Of a DNA stretch of 64,000 bases, positions 1 to 9,011 are shown piece after piece. The DNA comes from Rhodoligotrophos appendicifer (GTDB lineage: Bacteria > Pseudomonadota > Alphaproteobacteria > Rhizobiales > Im1). Below the pieces are notes generated by a model. That model saw nothing but the letters and a program-made list of their open reading frames with translations, did not search any database and was not told where the DNA came from. The stretch covers positions 1 through 64,000 of the forward strand of contig NZ_VHKL01000016.1 of assembly GCF_007474605.1 (NCBI RefSeq), in the 5' to 3' direction. The translations under genes were made by a program, and so were the position numbers. Numbering within the stretch: the first letter of the stretch is position 1; each line of letters begins with the position of its first letter.

Positions 1-2
1 GT

Positions 3-200
3 TGCGACCTCTATGGCTTCCTGACCACGGAGCCCAATGCAGAGGTGGCGCCCATCCACCCCAAAGCCATGCCGGTGATCCTCACCACGGCGGAGGAGCG
101 CGATGTCTGGATGCGGGCGGACTGGTCGGAGGCGGCCGCGCTGCAGGACTCTGCTTTGATCAAAGCGGCGTGTCAGCAGAGCTTGCACGTCCACGAATAG
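3..200 (+). CDS. C-terminal part of SOS response-associated peptidase (SRAP/YedK/HMCES family), cut by the window edge
   Basis: The reading frame is open from the window edge and gives 65 residues to a TAG stop. It holds the family's C-terminal signature: TTEPN, then APIHPKAMPVIL, then a DVWMRADW segment. In SRAP proteins the histidine of the 'IHPKAMP' loop belongs to the active site that forms a thiazolidine crosslink to abasic sites in single-stranded DNA; the N-terminal catalytic Cys2 would lie before the window. The tail after 'EAAALQ' looks short and unremarkable. The identification rests on this motif block only, but it is very characteristic. Start, neighbours and regulation cannot be seen. 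Confidence 0.85.
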   Translation, partial: CDLYGFLTTEPNAEVAPIHPKAMPVILTTAEERDVWMRADWSEAAALQDSALIKAACQQSLHVHE

Positions 201-410
201 AACAGCCCAATCTTGCAGGCAGTCGTGTCCGGTTTAAGTTAGAACAAAGTGCTGAAAGGCCAAAGAAATCAGCAGGTGTAAGCGGGCTCAGCGGCCGCCG
301 TGCTGTGTTCTAACCCATTGATCCTGCTGATCTCGGGTATGACTGCCGGGCCCACCATTCAGTCTGCTCTGATGAAGGACGGCTGGAGCAGTTACGGGTT
401 GATCCCCGCC

Positions 411-710
411 TTACCTGCCTTCAGACGCCAGTGATCTGCGACTGAGGCCGCCAAAGGCCTTGGCTCGGAGCTCGTAGGCGATTGCTCGCTCCAGCACCTG
501 CCGCTTCACCCCCCGAGGCGGAAGATGGTCAAAGATCTTCTGCCATTGGGTGGTGAGCTCGCCGCGGGGGCAGGTCGCGAGCCGGGGCAAGCGATCTTCG
601 AGCGGTTGGAGCTTGGAGCCCTTCATCCCCATTCGCTTGCGGATGGTGCCGGACAGAAAGCCTGGACACTGTGGCTCCAGGTTATCCGAAGCTTGCACTG
701 AGACGAGCCC
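411..710 (-). pseudogene. Degraded DUF3489-DUF2924 relic
   Basis: The minus strand encodes an open stretch whose first part (GFLSGTIRKRMG) matches the end of DUF3489 proteins. It runs straight into a DUF2924 N-terminus (GSKLQPLEDRLPRLA, then LERAIAYELRAKAFGGLSR) and stops soon after. Just upstream another frame carries TWSHSVQAF, the normal lead-in to the DUF3489 segment, so a frameshift is visible. In alphaproteobacterial accessory regions DUF3489, DUF2924 and a serine recombinase commonly stand in that order. Here the first two are fused by loss of sequence, DUF2924 is missing its C-terminal half, and no recombinase remains. I read it as the scar of an integrated element. Confidence 0.6.
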
Positions 711-1019
711 GGGTAACGGGCCGATGCGATGTCTGTGGCGGCGTTCAAGGTGGGAACAGTACCGCTCTGTTCGAGGGCGAAACCAGGCGGGGCTGGCGAT
801 TCCTGAAGCTGCAGTTCCGCTTAGGTCGCTGTTCGTCTATAAGGGAGTGTATTACAGGCAGTCCCCGTGGCCGGATCCCCAATGACGCCGACGCTCTTCG
901 CTCGTCGACTTTGAAGCGTAGGATTGCACCATGACGACCTGTGGCGCAGTATTCGGTACTGTTGCCGAGATGGTGCCGGAGGTTTGGCATATCCCGCGCC
1001 CAATGTGTGGGGGCTTCCC
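711..1019. other. Non-coding stretch upstream of the Mg2+ ATPase
   Basis: About 310 bases without a credible gene; the open frames here lack family resemblance. Because it precedes an MgtA-type gene, whose leaders in enterobacteria contain Mg2+-sensing RNA, it is a place where a leader regulator could lie. I see no convincing hairpin or promoter that would support one. Confidence 0.3.
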
Positions 1020-3638
1020 ATGGCCGATGCCGCGGGTGACACAAGCTACTGGCACCAGGATGCCGCTGACATGGCGGCGGCGTTGGGCAGCGGGCGCGGC
1101 GGCCTCAGCTCAGGCCAAGCGGCCGCGCAGCTTGCCACCATCGGCCCCAACAGCGTCGAAGATGCGACGCGTCTGAGCGCCTTTCGACTGCTGTTGCGGC
1201 AGTTCGAAAGCCCTCTGGTCCTGATCCTCGTTTTTGCCGCCACCATCTCGCTGATCCTGCAGCAATGGGTCGATGCCGGTATCATCCTTGCGATCGTGCT
1301 GGGCAGTTCGCTGCTCAGTTTCTTTCAGGAATATCGCGCCTCAACGGCGGTAGAAGAACTGAAGAGAAGCCTCACTCTGACATCCCGGGTCCTGCGCGAC
1401 GGGATGGATCGAGTCTTTCCCGTGTCGCAAATCGTTCCGGGCGACGTCATCCTATTGTCGGCAGGAAACCTGATCCCGGCAGACGGGCTGGTGATCGAGG
1501 CACAGGATTTCCTGGTCAGCGAGGCCAGCATGACGGGCGAGTCCTTTCCCGTCGAGAAGCGACCGGGGATTATCGCTGCCCAAGCGCCCATTGCGGAGCG
1601 GACCAATACTGTCTTTCTGGGATCCTCAGTGCGCAGCGGCACGGCCAGAGTTCTGGTCGTAAGGACAGGGCGGCGGACGGAATTCGGCACCATCGCCGCA
1701 CGGTTGCGGGCGCGCCAACCCGAGACGGATTTCGCGCGCGGGGTAAGGCAGTTCGGCTATCTGCTGATGCGGGTAATGGTCCTCATCGTCCTTTTCGTTC
1801 TGACGGTGAACTTCCTGCTCGATCGCCCGGTGATGGAATCACTCCTGTTCGCCGCGGCGCTCGCGGTGGGGTTGTCACCGGAACTCTTGCCGGCCATCAT
1901 CAGTGTCACACTGTCGGCAGGCGCTCGCGCCATGAGCAAGCGCGGCGTCATCGTGAGGCGCCTTGATGCGATCGAAAACCTTGGCAGCATGTCGGTCCTG
2001 TGCACCGACAAGACCGGGACGCTGACCGAAGGCACCATAGTCCTGTGCGAGGTTCTCGATGCAACACATCGCCCATCGGACGCGGTGCGGCAGCTTGCCT
2101 ATGTAAACGCCGCGTTCGAAACCGGCATCGAGAACCCGCTGGACGCCGCCATTGTCGCGGTTGGAGAGGCTGCCGGGCTAAGCACCGCTGGTCTGACTAA
2201 GATCGACGAGATCCCCTATGACTTCGTACGCCGCCGTCTGACCATCGTGGTGGCTCAAAAGGATGTTCCCGGCCAACATCTGTTCGTCACCAAGGGGGCT
2301 TTTGGTGAGGTGCTGGACATCTGTACTACGTTTGACCGCGACGGTACCGAGGTGATGCTGGATGCCGCCACACGGTCAGACCTCAAAACGGTTTTCAAGG
2401 AGAGAGGCGAGCAAGGGTTTCGCGTGCTGGCGCTGGCCACGCGCAGCGTTGCCGCGCAACCTGACTATGACCGCGCGGACGAGCGCGAGATGGTTTTTCG
2501 GGGCTTCCTCATGTTCCTCGATCCGCCCAAGCCCGAGGCAAAGCAGACCATCCGGAACCTCGCCCAGCTCGGCATCGCCATCAAGGTGATCAGCGGCGAC
2601 AACCGCCATGTCACCGCTCATATGGCCGAGGCCGTGGGATTGGATGTAGGAGCAATGCTGACCGGCGAGGAGGTGGCGGGGATGAAGGACGAGGCGCTGT
2701 GGCACCTCGCGCCGCGCACGGATCTTTTCGTCGAGATCGATCCGCAGCAGAAGGAGCGCATCGTGCGCGCCCTCCAGCGCACCGGACATTCTGTCGGCTA
2801 CCTGGGAGACGGCATCAATGACGCACCGGCACTCCATGCCGCTGATGTCGGCATCTCGGTCGCAGAGGCCGTCGACGTGGCGCGCGAGAGCGCTGACATC
2901 ATCCTGCTGAGCCGTGACCTAGACGTACTGCGTCAGGGCATCGAGGACGGGCGGCGGACCTTCGCCAACACGCTGAAATACATTTCCATCACAACCAGCG
3001 CGAACTTCGGCAATATGATCAGCATGGCGCTGGCCGCACCCTTTCTGCCGTTCCTGCCATTGGCGGCCAAGCAGATCCTGCTCAACAATTTCCTCTCGGA
3101 TCTTCCGTCCCTTGCGATATCCAGTGACAATGTGGACCCCGAGCGCGTCTCCGGTCCACAGCGCTGGAACCTCCGGGACATCCAGCGCTTCATGATCGTT
3201 TTCGGACTGATCAGTTCGGTCTTCGATCTGCTGACCTTCGGTGTCCTGCTCTATGTTTTCCATGCGGGACAGGCGCTGTTTCAGACCTCATGGTTCATGA
3301 TCTCGCTGCTGACGGAATTGGCGGTGGTTCTGGTCCTGCGCACCCACAAACCCGTCTTCCGCAGCGCGCCCAGCCGCTTGCTTCTGTGGTCGACACTTGC
3401 GGCGGCCGCCGCCACCTTTGCTATTCCTTTCCTCCGCGCAGTCAGTGGACTCTTCGGCTTCGTGCCGCTGTCGGCTACGGAACTGACCGCCGTGGTGGCG
3501 ATCGTCGGCGCATACATTGTGGCCACGGAGATCGCCAAGGCGTGGTTCTTCCAAGCCGAGACCACCGCATCGTCCCAGACGACACCGACATCCAGGGGCG
3601 CTGATGCGGATCACGGAGAGCGACATCCGCCCGAATAG
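1020..3638 (+). CDS. mgtA: Mg2+-translocating P-type ATPase (MgtA/MgtB type)
   Basis: An 872-residue P3B-type ATPase predicted to import Mg2+ across the inner membrane. An N-terminal cation-ATPase domain (about 10-80) is followed by the actuator domain with TGES near residue 173. The phosphorylation site is D330 in DKTGTLTEG, and the hinge motif GDGINDAP lies around residues 596-603. The MgtA-type membrane signature GLSPELLPAIISVTL precedes the P domain, and the C-terminal segment LPFLPLAAKQILLNN with DLPSLAISSDNVD is typical of this subfamily rather than of Ca2+ or K+ pumps. The frame is open further upstream, but ATG 1020 fits the family N-terminus and has a GGGGG stretch about 8 bases before it. 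It stands alone, without an mgtC partner. The subfamily is secure; the ion is inferred from it. Confidence 0.93.
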   Translation: MADAAGDTSYWHQDAADMAAALGSGRGGLSSGQAAAQLATIGPNSVEDATRLSAFRLLLRQFESPLVLILVFAATISLILQQWVDAGIILAIVLGSSLLSFFQEYRASTAVEELKRSLTLTSRVLRDGMDRVFPVSQIVPGDVILLSAGNLIPADGLVIEAQDFLVSEASMTGESFPVEKRPGIIAAQAPIAERTNTVFLGSSVRSGTARVLVVRTGRRTEFGTIAARLRARQPETDFARGVRQFGYLLMRVMVLIVLFVLTVNFLLDRPVMESLLFAAALAVGLSPELLPAIISVTLSAGARAMSKRGVIVRRLDAIENLGSMSVLCTDKTGTLTEGTIVLCEVLDATHRPSDAVRQLAYVNAAFETGIENPLDAAIVAVGEAAGLSTAGLTKIDEIPYDFVRRRLTIVVAQKDVPGQHLFVTKGAFGEVLDICTTFDRDGTEVMLDAATRSDLKTVFKERGEQGFRVLALATRSVAAQPDYDRADEREMVFRGFLMFLDPPKPEAKQTIRNLAQLGIAIKVISGDNRHVTAHMAEAVGLDVGAMLTGEEVAGMKDEALWHLAPRTDLFVEIDPQQKERIVRALQRTGHSVGYLGDGINDAPALHAADVGISVAEAVDVARESADIILLSRDLDVLRQGIEDGRRTFANTLKYISITTSANFGNMISMALAAPFLPFLPLAAKQILLNNFLSDLPSLAISSDNVDPERVSGPQRWNLRDIQRFMIVFGLISSVFDLLTFGVLLYVFHAGQALFQTSWFMISLLTELAVVLVLRTHKPVFRSAPSRLLLWSTLAAAAATFAIPFLRAVSGLFGFVPLSATELTAVVAIVGAYIVATEIAKAWFFQAETTASSQTTPTSRGADADHGERHPPE

Positions 3639-3877
3639 TTCACCCCTTGACGCGCCCTCGGACGGCGTGAGCCCGCAGCACAATATTGCGAGTTGGCCAT
3701 GCAGCTTTTGGGGTTCCGCGAATTGATTGCCAACGTCCAAGATGGGGTCGTGAGTTGCCGCCGGAGCGGCAGCGGTGAAAATGCGGTTGTTCCGCAGCTT
3801 AGAGAAAAGCCGCCCGTCCGCAGCCGGCCTCAACAGCAAGACATCAATTGCGGGATAGAGCGTGGCAAACATTCAGT

Positions 3878-5350
3878 TCAGCGCGCGGCAATGGCGGTCG
3901 CCAAGGCCCCAATCCCCCGCATAATCGCGTCGTGGCTCAGGCCGGCATATCCCATTATGAATCCGGCCTGAGCGGGTCGGGGAGCGCTGGGGTGATAGAG
4001 CGTCGACACTGGATGGAGGCCGGTGCCGGCCGCATGCGATAGTGCCTGAATTTCGCCTTCTCGGTCGGCGGCAAAATTCTTGAACCAGATAACGAGATGA
4101 AGCCCAGTCCCTGCGCCCTCGGTCACAATCGACGGGCCCAGATGATCAGCCAGCGATTTTAAGAGTACCTCGCGTCGTTCCGCGTTTCGGCGTCGGACAC
4201 GGCGCACATGGCGATCATAGGCACCGTTCGCCAGCACGTCAGCCAAGGCCTCTTGCTCAAGGTGGGGCGTATGGCGATCTGTCAGACGCTTGGCGTCCGT
4301 GAAGGCTCGGCGCAAGGGTGTCGGCACGACTAAATAGCCGAGCCGAAGCGTCGGCGAGAGTGTCTTCGAGCAAGTTCCCACATAGATCACTCGGGCTGGA
4401 TCCAAGGTCTGGAGAGGTGGAATGGGAGCGATATCGTGGCGATACTCGCCATCATAATCATCTTCGACAATGCACGCGCCTGTCTGTTTGGCCCATGCAA
4501 GAAGAGCTCTGCGGCGGGTCGCTGAAAGCACACCCCCGAGCGGGAACTGATGAGATGGGGTTACATAGGCAAGCCGGGCCGCAGGCAGATCGTCTGTTCG
4601 AAGGCCCTCCTGGTCAACCGGGACCGATATCTCGATGCCGCCAGAAGCAACAAAAGCCTGTCGTGCCAGGAGATATCCTGGGTTCTCCATCAGGAAGAAA
4701 TCGCCAGGATCGAGCAGGAGGCGCGCACATAAATCGAGACCTTGCTGCGAGCCGTTCACCACGATGATCTGCTCTGGAGTACAGTTGATCCCTCGCGACC
4801 TCCATAGATAGCCCTGCAATGCCACGCGCAGGGAGGCCAGTCCCTGCGGATCGCCATACCGCAATCGCGGGGTGCGCCGCAGTTGCGCCTTGTTCAAAGC
4901 CCGCTTCCAGGCCAGCATCGGAAAATCCATTCCCGACAGATCCCCATAGCGGAAGTCAGCAATGCGGGCGGCTTGTCCCGCTGGCAAAATGGGGAACTTC
5001 AGCAACCGGCTGGCGAAGGCCGAGAGACGATGGGATGCTCGATCGTTGGATGGTGAGGCCGGCTCAGCACGCTGCAATCCAGTGGACACGATCGCACGGG
5101 CACCTGGTTTGGTGATGAGATAACCTTCAGCGATGAGCTGGTTGTAGGCCGCTGTCACAGTCGTGCGGGAAGTCCCCCACTCGGCTGCGAAGGCCCGGGT
5201 CGATGGCAGGCGGTCGCCGGGCTTGTAGTGACCATCGTGTATCTGAGCCTTGATCGCGGCAATGATGCTGGAGCCGATACCGTCCTTCACAAACTGGACC
5301 ACAAAAACGCCTCCAAACTGGTCATTCCCGAATTGCCAGATTGTGGGCAT
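3878..5350 (-). CDS. MocR-type regulator: GntR winged helix fused to a PLP aminotransferase-like domain
   Basis: A 490-residue protein with a GntR winged-helix domain at about residues 25-95 (KPGDRLPSTRAFAAEWGTSR, then TVTAAYNQLIAEGYL). A linker leads to a type I aminotransferase fold from about 130 to the end. The PLP-binding lysine is K329 in GTCSKTLSP, preceded by the VEDDYDGEYRHD block typical of MocR proteins. Such regulators sense PLP or an amino-substrate and usually control a divergent gene. Here the divergent neighbour is the PaiB-like gene, whose start at 5379 lies only 28 bases away, so the two promoters must overlap or lie inside the other gene's 5' end. The start was set at ATG 5350; the frame extends upstream, but that would overlap the neighbour. 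Confidence 0.9.
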   Translation of the reverse strand: MPTIWQFGNDQFGGVFVVQFVKDGIGSSIIAAIKAQIHDGHYKPGDRLPSTRAFAAEWGTSRTTVTAAYNQLIAEGYLITKPGARAIVSTGLQRAEPASPSNDRASHRLSAFASRLLKFPILPAGQAARIADFRYGDLSGMDFPMLAWKRALNKAQLRRTPRLRYGDPQGLASLRVALQGYLWRSRGINCTPEQIIVVNGSQQGLDLCARLLLDPGDFFLMENPGYLLARQAFVASGGIEISVPVDQEGLRTDDLPAARLAYVTPSHQFPLGGVLSATRRRALLAWAKQTGACIVEDDYDGEYRHDIAPIPPLQTLDPARVIYVGTCSKTLSPTLRLGYLVVPTPLRRAFTDAKRLTDRHTPHLEQEALADVLANGAYDRHVRRVRRRNAERREVLLKSLADHLGPSIVTEGAGTGLHLVIWFKNFAADREGEIQALSHAAGTGLHPVSTLYHPSAPRPAQAGFIMGYAGLSHDAIMRGIGALATAIAAR

Positions 5351-5378
5351 GTGTTCGGCAGATGCAAGGAGCTCTGCG

Positions 5379-6005
5379 ATGTACATCCCTCCCGCTTTTC
5401 TCGATAACGATCCCAGGATGTTGAGGGCGACGATCCAGGCGGCACGGCTGGCAAACTTCGTGACCGCGACCTCCGAAGGACCGATGGTCACGCCTCTGCC
5501 TCTCTTTCTCGATGAGAGTGAGGGTGAGCGGGGCGTAATCTATGGTCATCTTGCTCGAGCCAATCCACAGTGGCGTCTCCCGCCGATCGGTGACGGCTTG
5601 GCTGTCTTCATGGGACCGGACGCCTACGTGACGCCTGCATGGTATGAGACGAAGCAGGTGACCGGTAAGGTCGTCCCGACATGGAATTACGTTGCGGTCC
5701 ATGTGTTCGGTCCGGTCGAGTTCTTCGACGATCCGGCTCGATTGTTGGAGGCGGTCCGTCGTCTGACCACTCTCCACGAGAGCGAGCGGTCATCGCCTTG
5801 GGCGGTCTCGGATGCCCCCGCGGACTTCATTCAGTCGCAGCTTCGCGGCATCGTGGGGCTGCGCATGCCGGTTGCGCGGATGGAAGGTAAGCGCAAGATG
5901 AGCCAGAACCGGACCGAGGCTGATCGTGCGGGGGTCGCGGCGGGTCTGGCGGAGAGCGAGCGTGCTTCCGACCGGGAAGTGGCTTCCCTCATCCCTCGAA
6001 CGTAA
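5379..6005 (+). CDS. PaiB-type FMN-binding protein (negative transcriptional regulator family)
   Basis: A 208-residue protein matching the PaiB family from its first residues (MYIPPAFLDND) through GHLARANPQW, the AYVTPAWYETK block and VPTWNYVAVH to a C-terminal IVGLRMPVARMEGKRKMSQNR, all hallmark segments. The fold is a split-barrel flavin-binding domain. In Bacillus PaiB is linked to control of degradative enzymes and sporulation, but in proteobacteria the role is mostly undefined. ATG 5379 is preceded by AGGAG at a 7-base spacing, a clear ribosome site. Divergence from the MocR gene suggests that MocR controls it, perhaps in vitamin B6 or amine metabolism (inference). Confidence 0.9.
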   Translation: MYIPPAFLDNDPRMLRATIQAARLANFVTATSEGPMVTPLPLFLDESEGERGVIYGHLARANPQWRLPPIGDGLAVFMGPDAYVTPAWYETKQVTGKVVPTWNYVAVHVFGPVEFFDDPARLLEAVRRLTTLHESERSSPWAVSDAPADFIQSQLRGIVGLRMPVARMEGKRKMSQNRTEADRAGVAAGLAESERASDREVASLIPRT

Positions 6006-6062
6006 CCGGTCCGGGCCGCTCCTTCCTGCGTGCGCGCCAGGCCTGATCTGAGCCAAATCGGG

Positions 6063-6219
6063 GTGTATTTCCGTGCAGCCTTCCTAGTAGCCGTCACGCC
6101 TGGCCCGGGGCTTTCTACGGCGCTGCCAGGACCCTCGCCGGCGGTCGCCCAGTATCTCGCTCGGCGCCACCGCCAGCTGCGATCGAGCCGTCCGCGGGCG
6201 TCAACCGATCACATTCTAA
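6063..6219 (+). pseudogene. Frameshifted N-terminal relic of a LysE-family exporter
   Basis: The first frame reads YFRAAFLVAVTPGPG, the classic start of LysE/RhtB amino-acid exporters. The next expected block, FYGAARTLAGGR, is present but in another frame, and a further fragment (ISLGATAS) in a third. At least two frameshifts therefore occurred, and the gene ends after about 50 codons. The remaining roughly 150 residues of the family are absent, because the convergent methyltransferase begins here. PaiB-like or MocR genes are often near LysE exporters, so this may be the remains of a former operon member. Confidence 0.6.
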
Positions 6220-7187
6220 AGGTTTTCTCTGCCTTGCGTGGTCTGTGCTCCTCGATAATACGGTATGATCTCCGACGGTTGCAGCCGGGTGAGCGATTTT
6301 CGGCCCAGAAAGAAGACGCCGCTTGCCCCATCTACAGCGTATGACGGGGGCACAAGGCGGTCGAGATACTGTGCCCAGAAGAACAGGAGCTTTGCGACCT
6401 TGCCTGCTCTCTCCGACCGGAACAAGCTGCGAACCAGATAATCCATGGACCACATGAATTGCAGACCCGGGCCGCCACTGGCGCCGGAGGCGAGGCATTC
6501 GAAGTCCCTGAACAGGTAGCGGTGTCCACTCTCGGTGAAGCGGGTAAAATCAAAGGCACCCTCATGCACCTGCTGCATGAAAGGGGTTTCTGAATAAACC
6601 AACCCTCGTGGCTTCAGCACCCGCCAGATCTGGTCAACCACCATTTGGGGCTGCAGAACATGTTCCAGCACCGCCTGGACGACGACGGCATCAACGGAGC
6701 TTTCCGGCATGGGAATTTGATGAGCATCCGCAATGAATTGAGTGAGCTTCGAGCGATAGATGTCAAAGCTGTAAACTGTCAGCCTCGGATGGTCGTAAAT
6801 GGGTTGCATGCCCTGGCCGATGCTGCCACCTCCCACAATAAGCACACTTGAAGGATTCGGGTTCTCCTCCAATTCGGTGATCAGGCGGCGGACATTGGTC
6901 CTGGTGGAGGATTTGTGTGGAGACAGGAGCCGCTTTATGTGCGCGGTCACACCGCTGTAGCGGGGCCTCTCGACAACACTGGCCGCGGCGTTGACGATGA
7001 CGTCGTCTGCCGTCAGGACCGAATTCTGGAAGTCGATGAGGACCGGAATGTCTTCGATGATCGGATATTCGGGTTGCGGATCAGTCTCCAAACTGCTCGC
7101 CACCAGCTTGTCATTGCTGCGCCGAAGAGGGTATCCGGTCTTAGGACAGCGCAGGAGTGCCATGCATTCGGAGGGTGTGGCGAGCAT
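6216..7187 (-). CDS. Class I SAM-dependent methyltransferase with Trm112-like N-terminus
   Basis: A 323-residue protein. Residues about 9-55 (LLRCPKTGYPLRR, then YPIIEDIPVLIDF) resemble the Trm112-like zinc-ribbon lead often fused to sugar or lipid methyltransferases, although only one of the usual cysteines remains. The Rossmann methyltransferase core follows: SVLIVGGGSIGQGM is motif I, and DAVVVQAVLEHVLQP is motif IV of the Methyltransf_11 type. It stands at the left edge of a polysaccharide island and is transcribed away from it together with the response regulator (gap 23 bases). A role in methylating a surface sugar or lipid carrier is likely but inferred. The start could also be eight codons later (MALLRCP). 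Confidence 0.8.
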   Translation of the reverse strand: MLATPSECMALLRCPKTGYPLRRSNDKLVASSLETDPQPEYPIIEDIPVLIDFQNSVLTADDVIVNAAASVVERPRYSGVTAHIKRLLSPHKSSTRTNVRRLITELEENPNPSSVLIVGGGSIGQGMQPIYDHPRLTVYSFDIYRSKLTQFIADAHQIPMPESSVDAVVVQAVLEHVLQPQMVVDQIWRVLKPRGLVYSETPFMQQVHEGAFDFTRFTESGHRYLFRDFECLASGASGGPGLQFMWSMDYLVRSLFRSERAGKVAKLLFFWAQYLDRLVPPSYAVDGASGVFFLGRKSLTRLQPSEIIPYYRGAQTTQGRENL

Positions 7188-7210
7188 TTCCAGGCTTCCT
7201 CAAGATCGCG

Positions 7211-7879
7211 CTAGCTGCCCTCTGTGGTATCCGTCATCCAGCCATGCGTAATGGCAAAGCGAACAATCTGAGCGCGGGAATGGAGGCGGAGTTTTTCAGT
7301 GGCTCGCGCCTTGTAAGTTTCAATGGACTTGATGCTGATATTGGCCCGGGCGGCGATCTCCTTGTTGGAGAAGCCCAAGGCCACCATACGCAAGACGTCC
7401 TGTTCCCGTGCGGTGAGCCCAAGAGGATCGACTGATTTTGCTAGCGCAGCATGAGCATCTCCCGGCGAGGTCATCTCCAGGGCCGTGGGTGGGTCAAAAA
7501 ACAGACCGCCCAGCGTGACGGTGCGGACCGCGAGCAGGAGGTTTTGGCCTGCGGAGCATTTCTGCACAAAACCCTTAGCGCCGGACTGCAAGGCGCGCTG
7601 TACGTAGCTTCGATCGTGGTGCAGCGTCATAATGACAACATGGACGTTGCTGTGGCGGTGGAGGATCTGCTCCGTCAGCACAAGTCCGTTTATATCGGGC
7701 AGAGATACATCGAGAATTGCGACATCAGGTTTGGTTGCCTCGATCAGGGCCAATGCATCGGTGCCGTTACTGGCCTCGCCGACACAGACGATGTCGTCTG
7801 AGCTTTCCAACAGAGCGCGTGCGCCTGCCAGTACAACGGGATGATCATCAACGATGATTGTCCGGATCGGCGCGCTCAT
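7211..7879 (-). CDS. NarL/FixJ-type response regulator
   Basis: A 222-residue two-component regulator. The receiver domain occupies residues 1-120, with the acidic pair D11/D12, the phospho-acceptor D57 in AILDVSLPDING and a conserved lysine in GAKGFVQK. A LuxR-type helix-turn-helix follows near residues 150-210 (LTAREQDVLRMVALGFSNKEI). The chosen ATG overlaps the stop of the upstream histidine-kinase relic as ATGA, the usual kinase-regulator coupling. Because that kinase has lost its 5' portion, this regulator has no cognate sensor here and may be an orphan. Confidence 0.9.
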   Translation of the reverse strand: MSAPIRTIIVDDHPVVLAGARALLESSDDIVCVGEASNGTDALALIEATKPDVAILDVSLPDINGLVLTEQILHRHSNVHVVIMTLHHDRSYVQRALQSGAKGFVQKCSAGQNLLLAVRTVTLGGLFFDPPTALEMTSPGDAHAALAKSVDPLGLTAREQDVLRMVALGFSNKEIAARANISIKSIETYKARATEKLRLHSRAQIVRFAITHGWMTDTTEGS

Positions 7880-8070
7880 GGCGCTCCCCATGGTCTCCGA
7901 CGCCGTCGGGGTATCGAGGCCCGGAGATGGGTCCCTCCCTCTTCTCTGGTCCTGACTGAAAGCGTCCCTCCAAGCGGGGCCAGCCGCGAGATCATACCGG
8001 CGATGCCGGAATGATTATGGTGATCCTGCATCTCCGTCGGGCGGGGCCGATCAAAGCCAGCTGGTGGGGG
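7876..8070 (-). pseudogene. C-terminal stub of a sensor histidine kinase
   Basis: Sixty-odd codons in frame with, and translationally coupled to, the response regulator. The stub begins in the ATP-binding G2 region (AGFD) and runs through HHNHSGIAGM, LAPLGGTLSVRT and GGTHLRASIP, the standard end of a HATPase_c domain of NarX/DegS-like kinases. Everything before the G2 box is missing: dimerisation domain, phospho-accepting histidine and N box. An in-frame stop (TGA, complement of 8071-8073) lies where the sequence turns into flippase coding sequence on the other strand. The stub cannot be a working kinase. Confidence 0.75.
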
Positions 8071-9011
8071 TCAGCGAACAAGCACTCACCCATGTGCTTC
8101 TCTACGCGACGGTGCTGCTGTTCTGCATCAACGGATTTCCGACAGCTGTGATGCGGTTGGCGGGTCGGTTCAGGATTGTCGCCTATGGATCGCTGGCCAG
8201 CGTCCTGTTGCGTCTGCTCCTCTGCTTGATCGGCTTATGGCGAAATGAGAGCCTTGCCTATTTCGTGGCTGTGTGGGGCGTCACGCAGATCCTGGGCTCA
8301 CTCGTCTTCCTCGGTCTCGCCTTCTGGGAACTGCGGCGTCAGGGCGTGCGACACCTATTTGCAACCAAACTTGTAGGCGTCACTCAGCGGTTTAGGGGAT
8401 TGTGGCAGTTCACCATCGGCAGCAATGTGGAGCTCACGCTACGCTCAAGCGCCAATGAGCTCGATACGCTCTTTGTTGGTTTGATTGCGGGCCCCGCCGC
8501 CGCAGGCCTCTATCACATGGCCAAACGCCTCGGCCGCTTGGTGCTGCAGTTGGGTGTGCAGGTTCAGGCTGTGCTCTATCCTGACGTTGCGCGACTATGG
8601 GCGCAGCAGTTGCACGCCGAATTTCGTCGGGCCGTTCTGCAGGTGGAAATCATGTTGGCGGTGTTCGGTGTTGCATTGATATCAGCAACTGCGCTCGCCA
8701 TTCGGCCGGTCCTCTCCTGGACAGTGGGAACAAGCTTCGTGGAGGCGGCGCCGTTAGCTGTCGTGCAGATGATTGCCGTCGCCATGACGCTTAGCGGCAG
8801 CGCCGTGCGAACCGCATTGCTGGCCATGGGAAGGCAAACATCCGTGCTGAAGATTGTTGCAGGCGCGACAATCGCCTTTCATGCGACTGCCCTCACGATG
8901 ATCCCATTAATAGGAGCGATGGGCGCCACTCTAGCGCATGTGGTGATGGCGGCGATCTGGATCGTCGGTCTCAATCTGGTCTACCGCTCGGCGTTGAGGA
9001 GCGGTCCATGA
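8064..9011 (+). pseudogene. 5'-truncated polysaccharide flippase (Wzx/MATE-like)
   Basis: About 315 codons of a polytopic membrane protein with long hydrophobic segments and the RSSANELDTLFVGLIAGP block seen in lipopolysaccharide or exopolysaccharide flippases, followed by GLYHMAKRLGRL. Family members are about 420-500 residues; here the first hundred or more residues (the first helices) are missing and the frame begins abruptly where the histidine-kinase relic stops. A GTG at 8064 opens the frame but has no convincing ribosome site. It was presumably the O-unit or EPS-repeat exporter of this island. Its last 81 bases overlap the end of the convergent glycosyltransferase gene. Confidence 0.7.
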
